The translations under genes were made by a program, and so were the position numbers. DNA of 47,643 nucleotides from Hymenobacteraceae bacterium (GTDB lineage: Bacteria; Bacteroidota; Bacteroidia; Cytophagales; Flexibacteraceae), in contig CANHCT010000006.1 of the NCBI GenBank assembly GCA_947459175.1, positions 1 to 47,643 of the forward strand. Direction: 5' to 3'. A model generated the notes under the pieces. That model made no database searches. It saw only the letters and a program-made list of their open reading frames with translations, and had not been told where the DNA came from. Shown piece after piece: positions 24,707 to 32,210 of this stretch (position 1 is its first letter; every line of letters starts with the position of its first letter).

Positions 24707-24737
24707 CAAAAGTAGAAGGTTTCGACCCTATGCCAAA
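24707..24737 (-). promoter_or_regulatory. Promoter of the FKBP-dnaX cluster
   Basis: On the minus strand TTTG (24737-24734), 19 nt, then TACTTTTG (24714-24707), an exact TAnnTTTG box followed by CAGC. The ATG is 17 nt downstream. Confidence 0.85.
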
Positions 24738-24839
24738 TAATAAATTCAAACGGCACGATTTTCGCTTTACAGATTTAGTAGCGTATTTGCTACCCCTTTG
24801 TCCGAGAGCCTGATCACTGCTGTCCAAAGCCCCTGAAAA

Positions 24840-27800
24840 ATGAAAATTCTGATTTTTTTCCTTCCGCTTTGTTTACCTCTGATTTCCCCTGCACAGAAAC
24901 TGGATAAATATTACAAAAAGCTTGACATTGCTTTTATTCAAGGAAATGTAAATGAGGCAACCGATGTTTACAATGCCCTGATCGGCAAAATTTCAGACCG
25001 AAGCATCACCTTTCAGGATTCCATCCGCCGGCAGTTTTATGAAGCCAAACTCTACAGATTGAGAGGCGATTACAACTACAGCGAAGAACTTGGAAAGCGT
25101 TTTGTAGAAAGGATTAAAAATAAATTCGGAACCCAATCTGCAGATTATTATCAGGTACTGATTGACAAAAGTGAAATTTCACTTCAGGCTGCCGATTATC
25201 ATACTACCCGCGATTGCCTTAAAGAATTCTTTGAAAAAGCCAGAAAATCCGAATTTGCCGATTCGGGAATGGTATACAGGGCAAAATTCCTCAATACGCA
25301 GAACGAACTGGAAAGCGGAAATCTGTCATTGGCATCGACTATGGTGGAAAACCTAATTTTCAAATCAGAAAATCGCCTGTTGGAGAAGATTGAGGTTGCC
25401 GATAAAAAGGGACGAAAGCGATATATCAACCTTAAAACGGATGAATTATTAGACAGAAGGCGTGATTTGGTGAGGGCCCGGCTTTATAAAGCCAGATTAT
25501 TCATTCTCAAGGGTGATTATAAAACTGCCGGAAATGTTTTTGCTGAGGTGCAAACCACCCTCAAAAAAGCCAAAATAAAAACCCAGGATCAGGCCTATGT
25601 GGATTTTCTGCGCTATCAGGCCCATTACTACCTGGCTTTGGATGAACCCAAAAAAGCAATCCAGTTTATGAAGCGGGCCCTGAATGCCTGCGGTAAAACA
25701 AAGGTACCGGTAATGTACGCCAAAACCCATCCAGTGTTTTTGTCCATGTGTGAAGAAATTCAGCGTATGTATGTGCAGGTTAATGATTTTGAAAGGGCTC
25801 AGGATTGGGGAAAAATATACCGGGAAGTCATCATTGACCATTATGGTGAAATGGAGGCGTTTAAAGTCAGACTCAGAATCCCCTTTGCTGCCTCTTGGGA
25901 AAAAAAGGAGACCTCCTTTATTTTCCTTCTGGAAAAGGCAGTAAAGGATATTGAAGCCAACCATTTGCCCAATCAGTATGCTTATGAAATTCTGAAGCAT
26001 TTGTACCAATCATGCATGTACGGCGACAGCGTAAAAAAAGCCGAGGGCTACATCCTGAAGTACCTGGAATTGATCGAATATCAGTGTGGAAAAGAATCGG
26101 TTTTTTATATGCAACAGCAGTGCGAACTGGCGAATTTCTACGCCCAGTTCAGCGACCGGGTGTATCTGGCAGAGCCCTTGTTTCTCAATTACCTCCATCA
26201 GGGCCTTGAAAAACAACTTTCTCAGGAGTCGCTCATGTTTTTGGACGTCCTGAACAAAGAAGGCGATTTTTTTGAAATCAAAGACCAGTTTCAAAAGGCC
26301 ATCAACAACTACATTAAGGTCCAGCAGATTCAGGAAAGAAAATTCGGAAAGGATGATTGGAGGGTGGCATACCAGAGTCTGAAGGTCGGAACCGCAGAAA
26401 TGATGATGGGGGAATACCCCAATGCGGAATCAAAATATCTGGCAGCCCTGCCCCGGATAGAAAAGGAGAGAGGCAAGGATTCCAGAGAGTACATAGAGAA
26501 CCTCCAGAAAATCACCCGATTATACATCATTACCGGCCGGTATGAGGAAGCAGGGAAATATCTCTCCCGCTCACTGAGGGTGGTGAAAACTGCCTCAAAG
26601 GCATCTCTGCTTACCTTCAACGGGCTTGATGAAGAGCTCATGCTCTTGCTGAACAAAGGCCTTTATACCGAAGCACAGGAAAAAACACTTTCTCTCATCG
26701 ATTACCGTCTTAAAAGATATGCCCTGCCCAACCACAGGTCTTACATTATTCCATATCAGATTGGGGCTGAGGTTTTTTTGGTTTCCGGCAATTATACCAC
26801 TGCAGAGGCCATGGCATCCAGGGCATGCCAGGTAAGCAAAGCCATTTTTGGCGATACCAGTCTCCAATACCTCAGAAGCCTCTCCATTTTTTGCAGGGTT
26901 TATGCTGCATTTGGTGATTACGAAAGGGCCAGAGAAAAAGGTCAACAAGCTTTGGAGGGCATTGAAAAGCACTTTGGTGGAGAGCATGTGGAGATATCCA
27001 AACCCCTGACCGACTTGGCAATGATACTTTTTTATCAGGGAGGAGATTCGAAAAGAGTATTCGATATGCTGAACAAAGCACTGGAAATCAACAAAATAAA
27101 GTATGGTTCCGACCATCCCCGGTATGCTGAATCCATGCAGTTTATAGCCTCCTTCTATGTTGCCAGCAGGCAATATCAACAGGCAGCACCCCTGCTCAAC
27201 GATGCAGATAAAATCTGGACAGAAAAACTGGGAACCACCAACACCCATTCTGCCGAAATTCTGACGCTGCGGGGTGAAATTGAGCTGGGACTATTAAACC
27301 ATGAGGCAGCCAGAAAGAATTTTCAAAAGGGAGCAGATATGTACAAAGAGGTTTTCAATGAAGACCATCCCCGTTATGTGGCCATCATGTCGAGAATGGG
27401 TCAGGTTTATTATCTCATGGGTAAGTTGGATAAATCACTGGAAATTTGTGAACTGACTACTGAAAAAAACCTCAACTATGTAAAGAAATTTTTCCCCTCT
27501 ATGTCTGACAGGGAAAAGACAAAGAGCTGGGCTATGATTCGGCCTGATTTCGAATTTTTCTATACCCTGGCTCTGAAATACAAAGAAAAAAAGCCGTCGG
27601 TGCTGGGCAAAATGTTTGATATAGTTTTGAATACCAAAGCCATATTGCTCAATGCCAGTATCAAGGTTAGAGAAAGAATTATTAACAGCGGCGATCAAAA
27701 CCTGAAAAATAAATTCCGTGATTGGACCCGCAAAAAAGAGGAAATCACGGCTGCCATAGAGCTCGGGCCCGAGGAGCGGAAACTTGCCGGTATTGACATC

Positions 27801-29069
27801 AGAAAACTGGAAGTTGAAGCAGAAGAACTGGAGGTGGAGCTAAGTAAAAACTCAGAAGAATTTAAACTTGCCAATGAAGAAAAGAAGATTTCCTGGAAAT
27901 CCATCCGCGATATGCTCGAAGAGGGAGAGTATGCCACAGAAATGGTCAGGTTCAGATATTTCGATAAGGCATTCACAGATTCCGTTATCTATGCGGCACT
28001 GATTGTGAACCACAAAACCAAAAGCCATCCCTCAATTCAACTCCTCGTTCATGGTAACAGCATGGAGAAGAAATACATCAATTATTACCGCAATTGTGTG
28101 AAATTCATGATCGAGGATACTATTTCATACAAAGTCTTTTGGCAACCACTGAAATCTCATTTTCCTCCAAGATCTAAAATATTTTTTGCTCCCGACGGGG
28201 TGTACAATGAGCTGAATCTGGAGTCACTTAAGGGGCCCAACAACAAGTATGTAATTGAAGAAGAAGACCTTGCCCTCATTTCCAATTGCAAGGACATCTA
28301 CAGTGCAAAAAATTTGGTGCCTAAATCTTCAGAGCTGAGAAATACCGCATATCTGCTCGGGGACCCGAGATTTTACAATCAGCCACCCCGTGACGAATCC
28401 GAGTCCATTGCGAATTTGCCAGGAACCCTTCAGGAAGTGCTGGAAATCAATAAAATACTGAAAAGCAGCCGGTGGGAAGCACAAAGTTTTACCGGGGCGG
28501 ATGCAAGAGAAGAAATCATTAAAAACATAAAAAATCCACGCATTCTGCACGTAGCCACCCATGGGTTTTTTCTGGAAGATTTGAAAAATGAAGAGGAAAG
28601 CACCGGTTACAGCCTACTCAATCAAAACAAGGCGGTTGAAAACCCCTTACTTCGTTCGGGTTTATACTTAAATAATGCGGGGGATATCCTTGAGCAGGCG
28701 GGCACCACCTCTGGCTCTCAGGTAGGTGACGGGGTACTCACCGCCTATGAGGCCATGAACCTGAATCTGGCTTCCACAGACCTGGTAGTCCTCTCTGCCT
28801 GCGAAACCGGTCGCGGCGAGGTTCAGGTAGGGGAGGGCGTTTACGGACTCCAGCGTGCCTTCCAGATTGCCGGTGCCAAGTCTGTGATTATGAGCTTGTT
28901 TAAGGTTTCCGATCAGGCTACTCAGGAGCTCATGAATATATTTTACCGGAATTGGATTGGCCGGGGAATGGACAAGCGGAAGGCATTTATTGAAGCCAAA
29001 AAGGAAATGTTAAAAAGGAAACCACAACCCATTTACTGGGGCAGTTTTGTCATGGTCGGAGTGGGCTGA
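24840..29069 (+). CDS. Exported TPR-CHAT protein (caspase-like peptidase domain)
   Basis: A 1409-residue protein. Signal peptide 1-18 (hydrophobic, ending SPAQ). Residues of about 20-900 are helical tetratricopeptide-type repeats with recurring A-x-x-x-Y/F-x-x-A units. A charged coiled coil (about 970-1020) follows, with EVEAEELEVELSKN. The C-terminal third is a CHAT domain: HVATHGFF carries the catalytic H1241, LVVLSACETGRGE carries the catalytic C1321, and the end has GLQRAFQIAGAKSVIMSLF. Both catalytic residues are intact. CHAT domains are caspase/separase-like cysteine peptidases, here probably periplasmic. The substrate is unknown. The gene is divergent from the FKBP operon, with 150 nt between the two starts. 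Confidence 0.93.
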   Translation: MKILIFFLPLCLPLISPAQKLDKYYKKLDIAFIQGNVNEATDVYNALIGKISDRSITFQDSIRRQFYEAKLYRLRGDYNYSEELGKRFVERIKNKFGTQSADYYQVLIDKSEISLQAADYHTTRDCLKEFFEKARKSEFADSGMVYRAKFLNTQNELESGNLSLASTMVENLIFKSENRLLEKIEVADKKGRKRYINLKTDELLDRRRDLVRARLYKARLFILKGDYKTAGNVFAEVQTTLKKAKIKTQDQAYVDFLRYQAHYYLALDEPKKAIQFMKRALNACGKTKVPVMYAKTHPVFLSMCEEIQRMYVQVNDFERAQDWGKIYREVIIDHYGEMEAFKVRLRIPFAASWEKKETSFIFLLEKAVKDIEANHLPNQYAYEILKHLYQSCMYGDSVKKAEGYILKYLELIEYQCGKESVFYMQQQCELANFYAQFSDRVYLAEPLFLNYLHQGLEKQLSQESLMFLDVLNKEGDFFEIKDQFQKAINNYIKVQQIQERKFGKDDWRVAYQSLKVGTAEMMMGEYPNAESKYLAALPRIEKERGKDSREYIENLQKITRLYIITGRYEEAGKYLSRSLRVVKTASKASLLTFNGLDEELMLLLNKGLYTEAQEKTLSLIDYRLKRYALPNHRSYIIPYQIGAEVFLVSGNYTTAEAMASRACQVSKAIFGDTSLQYLRSLSIFCRVYAAFGDYERAREKGQQALEGIEKHFGGEHVEISKPLTDLAMILFYQGGDSKRVFDMLNKALEINKIKYGSDHPRYAESMQFIASFYVASRQYQQAAPLLNDADKIWTEKLGTTNTHSAEILTLRGEIELGLLNHEAARKNFQKGADMYKEVFNEDHPRYVAIMSRMGQVYYLMGKLDKSLEICELTTEKNLNYVKKFFPSMSDREKTKSWAMIRPDFEFFYTLALKYKEKKPSVLGKMFDIVLNTKAILLNASIKVRERIINSGDQNLKNKFRDWTRKKEEITAAIELGPEERKLAGIDIRKLEVEAEELEVELSKNSEEFKLANEEKKISWKSIRDMLEEGEYATEMVRFRYFDKAFTDSVIYAALIVNHKTKSHPSIQLLVHGNSMEKKYINYYRNCVKFMIEDTISYKVFWQPLKSHFPPRSKIFFAPDGVYNELNLESLKGPNNKYVIEEEDLALISNCKDIYSAKNLVPKSSELRNTAYLLGDPRFYNQPPRDESESIANLPGTLQEVLEINKILKSSRWEAQSFTGADAREEIIKNIKNPRILHVATHGFFLEDLKNEEESTGYSLLNQNKAVENPLLRSGLYLNNAGDILEQAGTTSGSQVGDGVLTAYEAMNLNLASTDLVVLSACETGRGEVQVGEGVYGLQRAFQIAGAKSVIMSLFKVSDQATQELMNIFYRNWIGRGMDKRKAFIEAKKEMLKRKPQPIYWGSFVMVGVG

Positions 29070-29110
29070 TTCTGTGGTTTATATCGGTGGTGCGGAAAAC
29101 GCCAGCTGAA

Positions 29111-30259
29111 TCAAAATTCAAATGAATCAAACACTTTACAAGCCTTTTTTACATGATTTTCCCATGACGCATAAGCCAGGTATTCATCCCAATGGTGCTG
29201 TAATTCGGCTGTTTCGGTTTGAAGCTTTTTCAATGCAAGAACCAAAGAATCCATTGAGCCCGGCTCCACCAACTCCCCGATTCCAAACTTGCGGATAATG
29301 CTTGCCAAACTGCTGGGGCCGTCAGAAACGATGAGTTCTTTTCTGAATGGTGCCACTATGTTGAGGATGCCGCTTTGCGAAGTAAATGAAACAGCATAAT
29401 TCAGCAAAATCACATCAGCAGCTTCAATTACGGCAGTCAATTCTCCTTCTTTCAGAAATCTCTCTATCCAGATTACCCTATCGGCTACCTTTAGTTTTGA
29501 AGCAAGTTGTTTATAGGCATTTACATCTACTCTTGCATTGGAGGTGCTGCCGGCAACAATCAGGATGTGCTCCGGCAGATGAACAAGGGCTTCAATGGCC
29601 ATATGGTAGTTTTTTTCTTTTCTGATGTTTCCGGGAATGGCCATCAGGCTTTTGCCTGTGGTTTTGTGGTATAAAAGACTTTTTTTCAGGTCTTTATCTG
29701 CTTCCGGTAAGGTATAAAAACCATGCGGTAAATCGAGATACAGGCATTTGCCCGTTTTCTGATAGTAAGGTTTGTCGGGTAAAAAGTCGTGATAAATTGC
29801 CACCTGCATCAGCCCCATAATTTTTTTCATAGACCAAACCGTTAAGGCAAGCCCCGGGGGGTAGGCATCCCGGTCGGGGTCGTGCAGGATGATGGCAAAC
29901 CTGTGTTTTTTTCCGAACAAAAAGGAAAACAAGGGTACCCATAGAAAGGCAGAAATTTGCTCGAAATCGTTGAAAATCAACCAGGAAGATTTTTCGCGGC
30001 TCAGGTGTCGGGCCAGGATAAGGGGATTGACAAAAACCCGGTATAAAAAGTGCATCTGCTTTTTCCAGCGGGTAGAGAAACCGGGTTTATCGGAAATGAA
30101 GCGTTTTTTGAAAGGAAGATCCGGTTCGGGCCGGCTGTTTACCGGTACCCACCATTCCACCGATTCCACTTCCGGTCGGGCGGCATAGCTTCGGGCAAGG
30201 GCCTTTCCGTAGTCGAAGCAGCCACCGAATGAACTGGAATTGTAGATAATTATACGCAT
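29111..30259 (-). CDS. GT4-type glycosyltransferase
   Basis: A 382-residue protein with the GT-B layout: an N-terminal Rossmann half starting MRIIIYNSSSFGGCFDYGKAL and a C-terminal half with AIPGNIRKEKNYHMAIEAL and ILIVAGS. Near 280-320, the segment with DVILLNYAVSFTSQSGILN holds the nucleotide-sugar site pattern, and SDGPSSLASIIRKFGIGELVE matches the end of family 4 transferases. The usual E-x7-E is degenerate. It should transfer a sugar onto an envelope glycan or small acceptor. Its ATG directly abuts the stop of the GT2 gene upstream, so the two probably act in one pathway. Confidence 0.8.
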   Translation of the reverse strand: MRIIIYNSSSFGGCFDYGKALARSYAARPEVESVEWWVPVNSRPEPDLPFKKRFISDKPGFSTRWKKQMHFLYRVFVNPLILARHLSREKSSWLIFNDFEQISAFLWVPLFSFLFGKKHRFAIILHDPDRDAYPPGLALTVWSMKKIMGLMQVAIYHDFLPDKPYYQKTGKCLYLDLPHGFYTLPEADKDLKKSLLYHKTTGKSLMAIPGNIRKEKNYHMAIEALVHLPEHILIVAGSTSNARVDVNAYKQLASKLKVADRVIWIERFLKEGELTAVIEAADVILLNYAVSFTSQSGILNIVAPFRKELIVSDGPSSLASIIRKFGIGELVEPGSMDSLVLALKKLQTETAELQHHWDEYLAYASWENHVKKACKVFDSFEF

Positions 30260-31276
30260 TTACAGTTGGGCCTGAAGTTTTCGGCGAGCCGCTGCTTGTC
30301 CGGGCTTGGGAAAGAGCCAGCCTTTCCAATAGCCTTTTAAATATTGCCATCTCGACATTTCAATCAGCCAAAATGCCCCCGGCAATGAACCTAATCCAAA
30401 GGCAATGGCAGGATTTCTCCAGTTTCTCCAGGCATTTTTATAAGAGCGCAGGCCAAAGGAAAGCGGTATCAGCAAAAACACTGCAGGCCAAATGCCTGAA
30501 ACCAATATCAGGGGTGAAAAAAATACCCCCGCAAAAAATGCATACCGGAGGCCGGTCTCCATAATATGAGAGAGCATATTTCTGAAATTGATGAGGCTTT
30601 CGCCATCTCCCAGTCCGTATCGGTATGCTTCTTTGGCAAATGCCCTGAAGGTTTTGTGCCTCAGCCAGTAAACATTCGGTTCCTGCACCAGATGGTACTT
30701 TATTTTTTTTGCTTTTATCAGACGCCAGAAAATGGTGTCATCGGCCGCAAGGGTAAGCCACTCCGGATATCCGCCTACTTCTTCCCATACGCTGCGGTAG
30801 TAAGCAATCGATCTGCTGGATGCCGAAAAATACTGATCCATTACAACCGGGTAACCATTCTGAAGGATGTAATCGGCCTTGGCAGCCGGGGTTTTTACCT
30901 CATTATGCAAAATTTCAAATGCTCCGGCTACCACTTTAATCTCTTCATTTTCAAATGGAAGAATCAAACTTTTCAGCCATTCGGGCTTGTAGCGGCATCC
31001 GAAATCCGTAGAAACAATCAGTTCGTTGGAAGACCTTCGGATCGCTTCGTTGCGGCCCTCGGCAATGTTGCAGCCGGGCATCACAAAAACTACGATGCGA
31101 ATGCTGCTGCTGTTTTTCCATTCTTCCAGTTTTTGCAGGGTTCCGTCGGTGGACCCGGCATCGGCGATGATGATTTCCTGAGGCTTAATACTTTGATTTT
31201 CAATGTCGGCAATGGTTTGGCCCAGCCGTTTGAATTCATTGAAAACCGTGGTGACCAATGTAAATGGTTTGCTCAT
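30260..31276 (-). CDS. Family 2 glycosyltransferase with C-terminal membrane segments
   Basis: A 338-residue protein. The GT-A motifs are TVFNEFKRL near the N-terminus, then IIADAGSTDG, EGRNEAI and VSTDFGCRY (the DxG/DxD metal site). The C-terminal third has two or three hydrophobic helices (ETGLRYAFFAGVFFSPLILV, then a second pair) and a basic tail, so the enzyme is held at the inner membrane. The ATG at 31276 is chosen over the TTG at 31291. A -7 box TATTTTTG lies 19 nt upstream. Acceptor unknown; an exopolysaccharide or glycolipid is likely. Confidence 0.87.
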   Translation of the reverse strand: MSKPFTLVTTVFNEFKRLGQTIADIENQSIKPQEIIIADAGSTDGTLQKLEEWKNSSSIRIVVFVMPGCNIAEGRNEAIRRSSNELIVSTDFGCRYKPEWLKSLILPFENEEIKVVAGAFEILHNEVKTPAAKADYILQNGYPVVMDQYFSASSRSIAYYRSVWEEVGGYPEWLTLAADDTIFWRLIKAKKIKYHLVQEPNVYWLRHKTFRAFAKEAYRYGLGDGESLINFRNMLSHIMETGLRYAFFAGVFFSPLILVSGIWPAVFLLIPLSFGLRSYKNAWRNWRNPAIAFGLGSLPGAFWLIEMSRWQYLKGYWKGWLFPKPGQAAARRKLQAQL

Positions 31277-31295
31277 CAAGGGGACTGACAAGCCG

Positions 31296-31303
31296 CAAAA
31301 ATA
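31296..31303 (-). promoter_or_regulatory. -7 box upstream of the GT2-GT4 pair
   Basis: TATTTTTG on the minus strand matches TAnnTTTG exactly and lies 19 nt before the ATG. The nearest upstream TTG is 23 nt away, longer than in the other promoters. Confidence 0.4.
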
Positions 31304-31452
31304 GGATTAAAGGCGGAAGGGAAAGGCAAGATGCAGAAGTTTCTGCTCAAAGGGATTTTCTGGAAAGCCCTTTTTTCTGCTTTGAAATCCCGGGGGTTTG
31401 GGGTTCTCAGCCTTTGATTAGCCTATCTTCCGGCTGAAAAGGCATAAATGCA

Positions 31453-31478
31453 GAAAACCAGATTTTCATCTGGTTTTC
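31453..31478 (-). terminator. Terminator-like hairpin after the 31504 gene
   Basis: A perfect 11-bp inverted repeat GAAAACCAGAT / ATCTGGTTTTC with a 4-nt loop, 25 nt after the minus-strand stop. The stem ends in TTTT. It could work in both directions. Confidence 0.55.
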
Positions 31479-31503
31479 CGATTGTTGAATTAAAAATCCG
31501 GAA

Positions 31504-31875
31504 TTACTTTTTCCTGCGAAAAAGGTAGCGGGTGATGAAAATGCCAGTGCTTTTGTCAGCGGCATACACTCCGGGCGTGATGGAAACCAGTTCCCATCCT
31601 GCGTTTACTTTTTCTTCAATTTTTCCGGCCAGCACCTTATCGTTTTCTTTAATGTTGCCGAAGTTGATACCCACAAAACTGAAAAAGTTTTCCAGTTTAA
31701 TTTCTTCCATTGAACCGTCTTTGGCGGAGGTTATCAGCCTCGAACGGCCAAGTCCTCCCGGAACTACAGATTCGACGGCGGTCATTTGCTGGTATTCATA
31801 TTGCACAGCGGACTGTGATTTGGCATTGAACCAGAGACCTAAAGTGGCCAAAATGATGAAGATTGGTTTTTTCAT
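31504..31875 (-). CDS. Small exported protein, DUF4177-like shape
   Basis: A 123-residue protein with signal peptide 1-20 (MKKPIFIILATLGLW...NAKSQ). The mature part is about 100 residues, with YEYQQMTAVES, a KLENF segment, a helical EKVNAGWELVSITPG and a final strand ITRYLFRRKK. The 'leaf-like' order (strand, helix with GWELV, strand) resembles small DUF4177-type domains, but this is a weak match. Function unknown. The ATG at 31875 replaces the TTG at 31899, giving a clean signal peptide. It is transcribed away from rpoC and has a promoter-like pair upstream (31897-31928). Confidence 0.65.
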   Translation of the reverse strand: MKKPIFIILATLGLWFNAKSQSAVQYEYQQMTAVESVVPGGLGRSRLITSAKDGSMEEIKLENFFSFVGINFGNIKENDKVLAGKIEEKVNAGWELVSITPGVYAADKSTGIFITRYLFRRKK

Positions 31876-31896
31876 TTTTTTATTTGAATTAGGTTT

Positions 31897-31928
31897 CAAG
31901 TTTAAGGCCGGCGGCCCGAACTTTCAAA
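31897..31928 (-). promoter_or_regulatory. Probable promoter of the 31504 gene
   Basis: On the minus strand TTTG (31928-31925), 20 nt, then TAAACTTG (31904-31897), a 7 of 8 match. It lies 21 nt before the ATG. Confidence 0.5.
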
Positions 31929-32049
31929 GATTTTTTTCCTTAAATTTTTTTTATCAGCTGATATTCGGATTGCATTTGAATCCAATCGAAATGACTTGAA
32001 CAGGGTATTTATCTGCCCCAAAAAAATATAATTATTTTTTGGCCTAAAT

Positions 32050-32081
32050 TTTGCGATAGTCGTTTCAAAACTCTACTTTTG
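32050..32081 (+). promoter_or_regulatory. Promoter of the rpoC operon
   Basis: TTTG (32050-32053), 20 nt, then TACTTTTG (32074-32081), an exact TAnnTTTG box followed by CAGG. It predicts a leader of about 125 nt before the rpoC ATG. Confidence 0.85.
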
Positions 32082-32210
32082 CAGGCTATTTTTGGGTACC
32101 CTTGGAATTTGGCTATACATTCTCGACACGCAAAGACCTTTCCCGGGCGTTTTCCATTTCATTTCCAGAAAATTAATTTTCAAAGATAATCGTCTCTGAA
32201 CGAGGGCATT

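Larger units (their letters stand above)
31876..32210. other. 335-nt intergenic region upstream of rpoC
   Basis: This gap between the divergent 31504 gene and rpoC contains the two promoters and an AT-rich stretch. I see no open frame resembling the 3' end of rpoB, no ribosomal protein gene and no tRNA. The transcribed leader of rpoC, about 125 nt, shows no hairpin or riboswitch that I can recognise. Confidence 0.7.

Noticed and set aside
24840-29069. A CRISPR- or gasdermin-linked system around the TPR-CHAT gene
   Set aside because: No repeat array, Cas gene or gasdermin-like gene is adjacent, and the protein has a signal peptide.
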